From NCBI RefSeq assembly GCF_000835495.1, contig NW_015622543.1, forward strand, positions 4,328,619-4,392,618: DNA of 64,000 nucleotides, given 5' to 3'. The notes beneath the pieces are model-generated. The model saw only the letters and a list, made by a program, of their open reading frames with translations. It had not been told where the DNA came from and ran no database searches. Source of the stretch: Cladophialophora immunda (taxonomy: Eukaryota > Ascomycota > Eurotiomycetes > Chaetothyriales > Herpotrichiellaceae). The position numbers were made by a program, and so were the translations under genes. This document shows, piece by piece, positions 24,525 through 33,961 of this stretch; position 1 is the stretch's first letter, and each line of letters opens with the position of its first letter.

Positions 24525-25804
24525 TCCTGGCCTGTGAAGGGATGGCCTACCATTTCTACTAATCGCTTCTGTGTGGATGTCAGTGGGTTGTGTTGCGAGG
24601 CAAATGAGCGGCGAAACAATCAGACCTCGAGAAGCCACCACCAAGCCATTGTGAGGAAGACGGCGATCAGGTAGTCCAAGCGCAGCCTCGATGAAATGCT
24701 CGGCGGAGGAAGATCCCTCTCAATATGAAGGACTGGTGCTTGGGGTTGATGCTGTTCGATTTTGCGACAAACTGACGCCTCTGCCAAAGTCTGAAATAAT
24801 TAGTCAATTTCTCTCCGCATCCGGTGCCAGACGACTCCGAGCGCTGTAATATGACACAACGATACCACGGTAATACTGTCAACAGGGGCCCCAACAGCCG
24901 GGTGATAGCGGGTGACATGGAACAATGACTGGTACTTTACGTAGATTTACCCAAAAGCTTGGTTGTAGCTAGACGTCTGCATTATGAGGTCAGCCATTCA
25001 GCCTCTCTGCTCTCTCTCTCTGGATTTCCTTCTTGATTGGAACAGTGCAATAGTCGCTTAAGCACAGGAATCCATATCAAAGTACCCATTAAAGATCTCC
25101 CTTGGAACAAGGCTATCGGCTGTCTGCCTCCTTGAGCAAACATTCTTCCCTTTGTCTGCCCCTGGCGCAGCATCTCAGCGACCCCTCGACGTTGAGACCC
25201 CTCCGGCGCTTCCTGAAACCGATAAAGGCGCACGGCCATATCTGAAGGTTCGCTGCTCAACCCCAGAGCGACGATCCCAATCGGACGAGGCGCTTTTGAT
25301 GCCTACGACCATCCAAGGTCTTGCCAAAGAAATCCATTAAGCGGCCAAATCGTCAGTTGCAAGGTCTGGCAGGGGCGGCTTTGACGAACCTCAACCTGCA
25401 ATCAACCACTGCTCGCCAAGCATCTTCCAACCTTCTTTGTCCACGCAGCGAGCGATTGAGCGCTGGCCTTTCTTTGTGTCCAGAGAAGCTCAAACTCTTG
25501 TCGTTCCTTTTATACACCGCCACTCATTATCACAACGACTGTCTCAAGGCTGTTCGCTGACAAAGCCGGTGCCGCTCCCCAGGATCTTTCCTCTGGGGAA
25601 TCTTCCAACCAAACCCCTCCCAAACGTCCATCAATCCTGCAAAGACTGCATATCCACACGTCTGGGAGGAAGAACAAACCTACTCCAAACCTTACCATCC
25701 GGCCCACCACCTCCTCTTCGCTTCCCCCTCTCTCAACCACCGTGAGTCGGGCTGGCTCATCTCATTCCTCCGATGCCGCAACCATCGCCGAGATCACCGA
25801 TATC

Positions 25805-27634
25805 ATGCCGCAATCTTTATCCCTGAGCACTCCGCCGCAGGGGTCCGTCAAGAGGCAACGGTCTCAAGAGATGTCTGCCAACGTCTCGCGACCGACTTCT
25901 CGCGGCCAGGCGCAATCTAACGGTGTGGTTGGCAAGCCTGATGACTCAGCAAGGCAGATGAATGTCAAGATACCTCCCTACCTAAACAAAACCCGGGCCA
26001 GTAAGTAAAGGAGGACCTGAAATAAATTCTGCTCTTTGAGTCGTCCGGGCATCTAACTGGCGGGGGCAATAGAGATCTCATTGGCGTTCCAGGAACTGGA
26101 GTGGAAGCAGAGATATCGCCTTCAGCATGCCTCTCAAAATCCACACACGTCTCCATTCCGCGTCGACCGCTCGTTGGCCGTCATCAGCCGCAACCGCTAT
26201 GGCAATGTTCAGCCCTGGGAATCATCAAGAGTCAAACTGAAAACCCCAATTGGCGGCTCTGACTATGTCAACGCGTCCCCCATCACCCTCAGGAGTCGCC
26301 TTGCTAAAAAGCCTCGGAGTGGTACTTCAACTCCCGCGTCGACTGGCCAACCCTCTCTTCCTCTGCCAGCCCCAGTCGAAAGTAATTACATCGCCACCCA
26401 AGGTCCAAAGGAAGGGCAATTCTCCCACTTTTGGCACATGGTTATGCAAGAAACACCGGGCGACGTTGGCGTCGTTATCATGCTTACACAGCTCTATGAA
26501 GGAAACAAGGAGAAATGCGCCCAGTACTTCCCTCCCGATATGGACAACCCGACGATAGTTCTGCCTGCCCACGAGGATGGCAATGATGATGGAGACGCAG
26601 AGACCCTGGATGACGGTGATCCCTTTCTGGACTCCCCTCCGAGAAGCGCTGAGACTGATAGTGTTGGAACAGATCCTGAAGATCCTGAAAACGAGGCACG
26701 AAGCGGCCGTGGAGATGACGGACAAGAAGCTCCGGCCCAAGAGCAAGGGCAATGTGGCTCCGTTACTCTCCTTTCCCGAGATTACGACGCCAAGATTGGC
26801 TGTGAAGTCCGCAAACTTCGATTGACGATTGACGGTGAAGCCAAAACCATCTATCATTACCTGTTCCATGGTTGGCCAGATTTTGGCAAGCCCGAGGCAG
26901 AGGATCGCAGGGCTCTGCTGGAACTGACGAAGGTGTCAAGAGCGGTTGCGGGCGATTCTCCCCGAATTGTGCATTGCTCTGCCGGCGTCGGTCGGACCGG
27001 CACCTGGATAGCGCTGGACTTCCTCCTACAAGAGCTTGAAGCAGGCCGACTGGTTGAGTCTTCCGCTCCTCAGACAGGTACGCATACACCGACAACGAAT
27101 TCCAACGGCGCAGGCACGTGGGGCAGGAGCGGGCCTCCAAAAGCAAGCACACCCGATCCAAAAGATGAAGATGATCCCATATGGGAAACCGTCAACACGC
27201 TGCGCGAACAGCGCATGATGATGGTCATGAACGAATTGCAGTACAGCTTCCTCTACGAAGTCCTTAAGGAGGCGTTCATTGACAAGTACGCGGAAAAGGA
27301 GACCGGGCCCATCGTCATCGAGGTGCAAGAGCCGAGCCCCAAAGTGGCGAGGAAGAGGTCACCGTTTGGTGGAATGTTTCGTGGTGGTCGCGTGGGAACG
27401 GTCAAGCGGGACGAGGATACGGTGTCGGCGGACGGTGTTGAGATGGGCGAATCGGAGGCGGAGACGGAGATCATGGAGAAGGAAAAGGCCGGCATCGAGC
27501 TCGATATGGAGAGCCAAGCACGCGACCACGGTGAAGTAGATGAGGACCCATATGCCGCTGTGGCACCAGAGTCGATCCGTGCGGGACAACAGAAGAACGA
27601 ACAAAATGAGGTACGTGAGCACGAAGTCAAGTGA
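25805..27634 (+). CDS. Protein-tyrosine phosphatase (classical PTP domain)
   Basis: Two exons, 25805-26000 and 26073-27634, join across a 72-bp intron with a GTAAGT donor to give 585 aa. The classical PTP fold is clear: the substrate-loop region YVNASPI, then YIATQGP, FWHMVMQE, the WPD loop (HGWPDFGKPE) and the P-loop HCSAGVGRTG, with the nucleophile at Cys367 and the phosphate-binding Arg at 373. These enzymes remove phosphate from tyrosine; yeast Ptp1 and fission yeast Pyp proteins act on MAP kinases. Two low-complexity insertions interrupt the domain: an acidic one of about 60 residues between QYFP and GSVTLL, and a Gly/Ser/Pro-rich one between the P-loop and the conserved NELQYSFLYEVLKEAF. 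The C-terminal tail is acidic. The start at 25805 is the first ATG in frame; a GTGAGT just upstream (25742) could be a donor of a further 5' exon. Confidence 0.92.
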
Positions 27635-28332
27635 AACGAGTCCATGACTTGCCGTTGCATTGGGTGGGATGAAGCATGATTGTATGAGCACGAACTTGTC
27701 ATAGGCCATTGAAGGTTTTCGACGCCGAGGCACATGCAGGAGATGACAATCCTGTCTGAGATGCCAGTTTCCCCGGGCCGGAGTCAACTGGCTTTTCGAG
27801 ATGTTTGGGTAACGAAAAGGACTGGAGATGGTCCCTGGCGGCGTTCTCAGACGCGAGCATGGAAGTCCAAACTGTACGGATGGTGTGCTGGACTCGGGAT
27901 TGGAAACAAGGCAACGGAATAAAATGGCATGTTTTTGTACCACATTCGTTCTATCCGTCCTGTGGTCTCCGTGAGTGGGTTCAGCCTTGCGCAAGGCTGT
28001 ATCACAACGTGCCCCATTGCTCTTCCCGCCCAACTCTTTATCTCAAAGACGAAGTTCCTTAGAGGTGGCCAGTGTCCTGATGCTGTGTTATGTTGAAATA
28101 TACGTCCTTTGAGCACGCGGTGAAGTGCCTCGTTCCTAGTCGCTCAATTATGTCATATCCAATGACGATACAGCCAACACCAGCCATCCGATGAACCGGC
28201 CCATGCCTTTGAAAGTCTATTTCCCGATATCAAACTCGGAATGAAGCTCGTGCAGGCTATTGTGATCCAAAGATCTTCCCTGCGGCATACGAGACCCTTG
28301 GCGCATGAGACCCCAGGTGCCACTCGGTCGAG
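27635..28332. other. Intergenic region between the tyrosine phosphatase and TRK genes
   Basis: About 700 bp on which no gene is seen. It should hold the phosphatase 3' end and the TRK promoter. Confidence 0.5.
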
Positions 28333-30429
28333 ATGGGCGGCGGCATCGCACACAACCCACAGCAATCGAAACTCTCCCGGCTGAAAGCTGTGGTTCGACC
28401 CAATTTCTATCGGATCCATCTCCTCTACTTCATCGCCGCCATCCTGGTCTCGTCGGCGATCCTCTGGGGATCCAGCACCGCGGACTTCAAGCTCAGATAT
28501 GTCGACGCCTTATTCCTGTGCTGTTCGGCAATGTGCAACGTCGGCCTCACCACGGTCAATCTGGGCTCGCTGAACGGCTTCCAGCAGTCGGTCTTATTTG
28601 TGAACATGTTGATGGGAGATCTCAGTTTGGTCAGCATTTCCGTCGTCATTGTGCGGCGCTACTTCATTGGCAAATACATCAGGGAATTCCTCCAGCATTC
28701 CCAGGCTGCGCAGAGAATAGCCTCCGACATTGAGGCCGATGGGTGTACGCCCACTGGCTCGGATCGTCCAATTCTACAGCAAGCCCGCCAGAGACGGCCA
28801 GACGCCTCTCGCCCTCCTAGACAAGAGCATTCCACAATGACCAAGCATTCTTCATCTCACGGCCAGCATCATCTTCGCGGCTATGGCGGTTTTCCCGCGC
28901 CATGGAGCTATGCCGGTCGCGTGGCCAGGTGGACGTACAGGAAATTCGGAACCCATCGAGTGGCCGATCATTCCTATCTCTCCTTTGAGCCCAACCTGGA
29001 CCACAAGGGACGATTCTGTGCGTTGACAAATGAACAGGAGCGCGAGCTAGGCGGCGTCGAGTACCGCGCTCTGAGACTTCTGACGTGGCTGTTGCCGGCC
29101 TACGCCGTCTTCTGGCTGGCTTTGATCACGGTGGTCATGACCCCTTATGTGTCAAATACCAACGCTGGAACCGTGATCAGGACGGCTCAGCCAGGACATT
29201 TGAACCCGGCATGGTGGTCTGTATTCGTCGGTGTCTCGGCATACACCAACAGCGGCCTCAGTCTCTTGAACGCCAACATGATTCCGTTGGCCAAAAACTA
29301 CTTTGTCCTGGTCTTTACTGGCATGGTTGTCTTTACCGGGAACACCTTCTACCCAGTCCTCCTACGCCTGGCCATCTGGCTCCTTTCCAAGGCCGTCCCG
29401 CGAGGTTCGGAAACGCACCACTCGCTCCAATTCCTTCTGCACCACCCGCGCCGCTGTTATCTTTTCCTGTTTCCCGCCAAAACCACCTACGGCCTACTGT
29501 TCGTCCAGATCGCCATCAACCTCATCGCTTGGGTCATGTTCATCCTCCTCAACATCAACTACACACCTGTGGATCCTCTTATCCCTGGAGGCCTCCGCGT
29601 CTTCCAGGGGCTGTATCAATCGGTCGGGCTGCGCTCTTCAGGCTTCTACATCATCCTCCTCTCCGACGTGGCTCCAGCTCTGCAATTCTTGTACATGGTG
29701 ATCATGTACATCTCTGTCTTCCCGATCCTCCTGTCCGTGCGTCAGACCAATGTTTACGAGGAGCGGTCCCTCGGTCAAGACGATGACTCCAAAACCCAAG
29801 CTGCTCTCCAAAACGGCGAGAAGCCGCATAAAACCAAGTCCAGGCTCGGCCAACATCTTCGACGGCAGCTAGCCTATGACATCTGGTGGATTCTCGCTTG
29901 CGTCTGGCTCGTTTCAATCATCGAGCGTGACAAGCTTGCACCCTCGCCTCCGGCGGCCACCACACCACCAGATCCAGAGTCTTTGCCTTCCCCCCACCCA
30001 GCGTTCGGCGCGGGCCTCTTTGACATCATCTTCGAAACGGTATCTGCCTATGGCACCGTCGGACTCTCGCTGGGTGTGCCCTACGATGACTACAGTTTCT
30101 GTGGCGCCTGGCAGTCCCTGTCCAAGTTGGTCCTCATGACGGTCATGCTGAGGGGCCGCCACAGGATCTTGCCAATGGCCATCGACCGTGCCATATTATT
30201 GCCGGGACAAGACATCATGGAAGAGATGGACAGACGGGCGAGGGTGAATCAGGTCGACGAGACCCAATGGACAAGGGATGAGGAGGAAGTGAGAGAGGAG
30301 GAGCGAGGAGAAGACGTCGAGTATGAGTCGAACGCAGATCGTGAGGATGCTGCTTCTCAAGATCGGCGGCGGCGAAGACGACGACCCAAAGTCCGTGACG
30401 AAGAAAATGATGATGAGAACGAGCCGTAG
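28333..30429 (+). CDS. TRK1: TRK-family potassium transporter
   Basis: A single exon of 698 aa encodes a plasma-membrane K+ uptake protein of the Trk/Ktr/HKT superfamily. The four membrane-pore-membrane repeats can be followed by their selectivity-filter segments: SAMCNVGLTTVNLG (residues about 54-70), SAYTNSGLSLLNANM (about 300-315), SVGLRSSGF (about 430-440) and SAYGTVGLSLGVPYDD (about 570-585). Each holds the filter Gly. Hydrophobic helices surround each segment, for example FVLVFTGMVVFTGNTFYPVLL. The loop between the first and second repeats is about 140 residues, shorter than the several-hundred-residue loop of yeast Trk1. The C-terminus ends in a long Arg/Glu/Asp-rich tail after the conserved RGRHRILPMAIDRAILLP. 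No introns are needed. Confidence 0.94.
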   Translation: MGGGIAHNPQQSKLSRLKAVVRPNFYRIHLLYFIAAILVSSAILWGSSTADFKLRYVDALFLCCSAMCNVGLTTVNLGSLNGFQQSVLFVNMLMGDLSLVSISVVIVRRYFIGKYIREFLQHSQAAQRIASDIEADGCTPTGSDRPILQQARQRRPDASRPPRQEHSTMTKHSSSHGQHHLRGYGGFPAPWSYAGRVARWTYRKFGTHRVADHSYLSFEPNLDHKGRFCALTNEQERELGGVEYRALRLLTWLLPAYAVFWLALITVVMTPYVSNTNAGTVIRTAQPGHLNPAWWSVFVGVSAYTNSGLSLLNANMIPLAKNYFVLVFTGMVVFTGNTFYPVLLRLAIWLLSKAVPRGSETHHSLQFLLHHPRRCYLFLFPAKTTYGLLFVQIAINLIAWVMFILLNINYTPVDPLIPGGLRVFQGLYQSVGLRSSGFYIILLSDVAPALQFLYMVIMYISVFPILLSVRQTNVYEERSLGQDDDSKTQAALQNGEKPHKTKSRLGQHLRRQLAYDIWWILACVWLVSIIERDKLAPSPPAATTPPDPESLPSPHPAFGAGLFDIIFETVSAYGTVGLSLGVPYDDYSFCGAWQSLSKLVLMTVMLRGRHRILPMAIDRAILLPGQDIMEEMDRRARVNQVDETQWTRDEEEVREEERGEDVEYESNADREDAASQDRRRRRRRPKVRDEENDDENEP

Positions 30430-31575
30430 GCATGAGTCCCAGCATATTCAGGGAGAAATGTCCATAAGTACTGAATTGACCGGGCCCGCCTGTTGATGAA
30501 CTGCAGCATTGGCCTCAACACCACTTTTCTGTCTAGTCATCTTCCCTCCAGTTAAATTAAATATACCATACAACACTCGATATCACAGCAAGCACCAAGG
30601 GATGTCGTAGGACACGCCGTCTGCACGCATGCACGTGATAGTCACGTGATGCATTCTGTTCACGTGATGCAAAAGGCTAAGCCCTTTCTAGATCTCCCGT
30701 CTCCCTGTCTGCTCCTCCTTTTTCTCTTGCGACACTGTCCGCTTCACCATTATGCTTCAGATGCTCGATCGCCTCAACCCGAGGGCAATTACCGCCAAGG
30801 ATGGCATGGAAGCCGTGCAATCCAGTCTCACTCTGCTGCTCACTCTACACTCGAAATCGTTTCCCTGTGCCCATCTCCGACATGCCCACATGGTCCTAAT
30901 CAAATTGAGGGGTCCCGCAGACACATCCGCCCTCGAGCCCAGGGACATGCTTTGATATGCCTACCACAACCAATGGCGACATAGGAACATGAGTGGAATT
31001 GAATCTCTAGGCTCTGGTCGTCATGAATGCGCTGTCTGTGGCCCGCCGAGGACCCTACACCCGTGGTCTTTTTCTCGAAGCTTTCTGGGTGGCTGCAGAT
31101 CCAGAGATTGGCTCTCCTCTCAGAGCGAAAGACGGTCTTACTGTTCCTCGCTGCTGACCAACCTCCGACCGGTGTCAACTACCTTCCTCTTCCTCTAGAC
31201 CAAGTGTGATTCCAGTTCAGAGACGGATTCGTTTGAGGTTTTGTGTTGGTGGACGCCCAAAGTGGTTTGGGCGAAGCCCCTGGCTGCACGTGAAACGCAA
31301 CCCACGACACACTCCGCCTCATGTTCGAAACGTGCAACCGGCACCTCTGCCATCCGCGCGACCGGGTCAATTGGTTATAAGAAACTTCCAAGACCTGCCA
31401 TTGCCAAGTCGGTTTCTCTCTCACTATTCCAAACATTCTTTCTTGTCGTCGTCGTTCTGTTTTCCACTTTCTCGCTCTTTACCGCTGGTCGGCTCTTTTC
31501 TACAGTCCCTCCTTTCCCCCCAGCATAGTCACATTCACGCTCTTTACTTTTCATCCAGCATCTCGGGAGATCAAA
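30430..31575. other. Intergenic region upstream of the secreted precursor gene
   Basis: About 1.15 kb. It includes three CACGTGAT motifs listed separately. A short frame at 30752-30955 begins with ATG after a pyrimidine tract but has no recognisable features or homologous look, so I do not call it. Confidence 0.5.
30632..30668. promoter_or_regulatory. Cluster of three CACGTGAT E-box motifs
   Basis: CACGTGAT occurs at 30632-30639, 30643-30650 and 30661-30668, all in the same orientation. The last two share the longer word TCACGTGATGCA/TTCACGTGATGC. CACGTG is the core bound by basic helix-loop-helix factors such as Cbf1 in fungi. The cluster lies about 200 bp after the TRK stop codon and 900 bp before the secreted precursor ATG, so which gene it serves is not clear. 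Confidence 0.6.
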
Positions 31576-32355
31576 ATGCTTGTCAAATCCACTGCTGTCA
31601 CCCTGCTGGTGGCTGTTGGTTCGGCCTCAGCTGCCGTCATGTCATACGGCAAGGAGTCGGTGATGAGGGAGGACCCCGACTTTGGCCTCTGCCTTCCGAC
31701 TATGAAATTTGAGGGTGGTCTTGGTGGACGATCATCGGTGGACTTTACCTTCTTGCCTACCGATACGTTGTGTGCTCGTGGTCAGCAAGAGACCACCAAC
31801 CCAAGTAGGTCCGCCGCTGGCTTTTGCTCGGTGCTGTGACTAACAGTGCTGCAAGATATCATTACCAACCGAATCTGCGACCAGCTCGCCACCGTCTGTG
31901 GAGCAAACGAGGCCGCAAAGGCTCTTTGCCGCGAGTCTCAGGCCAAGATCCGAGCTTTGGGAACTCGCGACAGATCCACCGCTGAGACCTGGAACACTCT
32001 CATGGGCTTTGGCGGTGCCTTGACCAACCCTGACGGCGGAGCTCCGGCGCCAAACGCCGTCAAGGACGACCTGAAGAAGAGAGACACCAAGGATGTGGAA
32101 AAGCGAGCTCCTATGATCTACTGCTCTGCCACCGAGTGGATTGATGACTGCACTGGATGGCCTGCTCCTGAACCTGTTGTGAAGAGATCCGAAGATGCTG
32201 CTCCTGCTGCCCCCGTGGTCAAGAAGCGTAGTGTGGAGCCTGCTGCGGAGCCCGCGATGAAGAAGAGGTCGGAGGAGAAAGCCAAGAGGGCAGACATCCC
32301 AATGATCTACTGTTCGACAACCGAGTGGATCGATGACTGCACCGGGTGGCCATAG
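31576..32355 (+). CDS. Secreted precursor with two Kex2-flanked copies of a 17-residue cysteine peptide
   Basis: Two exons, 31576-31804 and 31856-32355, give 242 aa. Residues 1-19 form a clear signal peptide (hydrophobic core, then SASA). Residues 20-135 form a Cys-containing domain I do not recognise, with words such as KFEGGLGGR and NIITNRICDQLATVCGAN. From about residue 144 the protein becomes a string of dibasic sites (KKR, EKR, KR). Two near-identical cassettes, MIYCS[A/T]TEWIDDCTGWP, occupy residues 163-179 and 226-242, the second ending exactly at the stop codon. Each follows a KR site and an Ala/Pro-rich spacer (AP, ADIP). The two Cys are eight residues apart and could form a disulfide loop. 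The layout matches alpha-pheromone precursors and fungal Kex2-processed repeat proteins, but the core does not match the WCxxxGQxC pheromone pattern I know. No UstYa-type oxidase is seen nearby. Function is unknown. Confidence 0.85.
32113..32352 (+). repeat. Duplicated 51-bp cassette encoding the cysteine peptide
   Basis: Copy one is at 32113-32163 and copy two at 32302-32352. They differ at eight of 51 bases, and seven codons differ, of which only one changes an amino acid (Ala to Thr at position 6 of the peptide). The intervening 138 bp encode degenerate Ala/Pro/Val spacers ending in KR or KKR. Confidence 0.9.
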
Positions 32356-32821
32356 AGGATTTGTTGCAAGACTCAGAGTGGCCGGTGTCGGGTGTCTTTA
32401 ACCAGGTCGGACAGTGAGGGATCTGGGAAAGGCATTGGAACGGGTTGGTTGTTTTTCAAAGCTGCCATGGCTATCATTGCATTACTATCAGATTTGTGTC
32501 AACATAGGCCGCGTCTAGATGTCTCCCAGAGGCCGTGGGACAGAGACAATGAAACTGGAATCAGAATGACTGACCTCAAACCATGAAACTGGCGAGACTC
32601 GTCAGGACAAGGACCTACGCAGATTCTGTGGCCGGATGGGCCGTCGAAGTGCCGAAATAATATGCCATATGTTCCGGGAAGAGATCCCGATCCGATGACT
32701 GGAGTTTGTGGGGGAGAATCAGGTGCTTGCCTTGATTGCATCAACTTCTTCCTCCCCGAACCAGACGCTGTTGCTTGTGTACAGTAGACTGAGACTTCTA
32801 TCGCAATCCTGTGTTCCAGCA
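32356..32821. other. Intergenic region between the secreted precursor and the SnoaL-like gene
   Basis: About 470 bp with no gene seen. It should hold a terminator and the next promoter. Confidence 0.5.
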
Positions 32822-33683
32822 ATGGTCGACCTTCATTCCTTACCGGCCGGCTCGCGGCCCGAACATGCAGTCCGCAATAATGGACCGGACAACCTCGTAC
32901 TTGAGAGATACAAGCTGCGTGAATTGGCTGAAGGCTGGCCGCTCTATAGGTCTGCGCCCTTGCTCGAGACCCTTACGTGCACGGCTTTTCCGCCTGTTTT
33001 GCTGATGCCGGGTTAGGGATGCGTGCGAATGGGAGAACCTCAAATCCATCTTCCACCCCGACGCTTACATCTACACTACCTGGACAGGGAGGACACACTA
33101 CCTGGATTTCATCAAGGCATCGCAGGCAGGCATGGACAAGGGGGCCTTCATCATGCATCGCTGCCACGGAAGCACCACCGACATCAACCGCGAGGCCACG
33201 CGGGCGGTGACCAAGATGAAGGCGACCATCACCCAGCGATTCGCGGTGGACGGCTGCGAGGTCGACGCCGAGAGCGACTGCCGCTTCTGCTTTTTCTGGG
33301 TCAAGCTGCCCGACACGGGCGAGTGGCGGGCCAGGTTCGTGCGGCATTGGTATGAAAAGGTAAGAAAAAGAAACCGCGAAACGACGGAAGACAAGGCGGG
33401 CGGAAACTGAAATGCTTTTTTCTGCATCTAGGACAAATTGATCCCCGTCAACCCTGCCAAAGTGCCCATCCTCGACGAGCAGCGCTTGAAGGACTATCCA
33501 AGCGGCTATCGGTATCTGGCCTACCTCCAGGAAGTGACCATGGGCGTCACGGTGCTCCGCGACATGCCTGGGCACAGGCGTGAGAGCGGAGTGGAAGGCG
33601 GCAGCAAAGACTGTGGAGACAAGCATGATCTTCTCTACTGGCAGTGTAAAGCCTGGGTCGAGGGCAAGGACATGGAGATCTGA
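32822..33683 (+). CDS. SnoaL-like (NTF2-fold) protein
   Basis: Three exons, 32822-32949, 33017-33359 and 33432-33683, join in frame to give 240 aa. The first exon covers [10 protein letters not shown] to the conserved [10 protein letters not shown]. The second begins with [20 protein letters not shown] and continues with [18 protein letters not shown] and [10 protein letters not shown]. This order is that of fungal SnoaL-like domains: a helical start, the H-P-D/aromatic strand, then W-T-G-R. The NTF2 cone fold is used by polyketide cyclases, dehydratases and many proteins of unknown role. The active residue cannot be assigned, and I infer only a small-molecule-binding or enzymatic domain. It lies 466 bp downstream of the secreted peptide precursor on the same strand, and a functional link is not shown. 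Confidence 0.78.
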
Positions 33684-33961
33684 AACCAATGTATACAAAG
33701 GGGCTGTACCATAGACGAATTTGTCGCCCTCTCTATTAAAGAGCGACGAGGGCCGCAGCCTCGTAGCCTTGCGTGTGCTGTGCCCCCCCACATGATTCTC
33801 CACATTAATTTGTTTGCCTGGCATGGAACAACCGCCTCGCGTCTTTGCCCAGCCAGCAAACATCTTGTTTCCGCCTGCGCTCCTCCCCCTCCCTCATCAA
33901 AAAGCCGCGGCCATCGGTCACGATGTAGCCTCGCAACTGACCTTCTGGCATTTCGTGTGAC

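Larger units (their letters stand above)
16760..25804. other. Nine-kilobase gene-poor region between nsdD and the tyrosine phosphatase gene
   Basis: This region separates the divergent start codons of nsdD and the phosphatase. I found no coding region with recognisable sequence. The longest frame (18483-19112, plus) is Arg/Leu/Pro-rich and looks random. The region includes the 100-N gap in a poly-G tract, a CAA/CAG tract, a GT/GA tract and a stretch rich in TTACCTA words near 18370-18480. It probably contains a long nsdD promoter or leader, and unannotated non-coding transcripts are possible. Confidence 0.55.

Noticed and set aside
25437..25745. Possible 5' exon of the tyrosine phosphatase ending at a GTGAGT donor
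   Set aside because: The frame has no conserved look. A leader intron is possible, but I cannot support coding sequence there.
30752..30955. Short frame starting after a pyrimidine tract (MLQMLDRLNP...)
   Set aside because: Only 67 codons, no recognisable features, and the following DNA gives no consistent exon.
31576..33683. Ustiloxin-type ribosomal peptide cluster
   Set aside because: The precursor layout fits, but no DUF3328/UstYa, tyrosinase or peptidase gene is present nearby, and the SnoaL-like gene alone is not sufficient.
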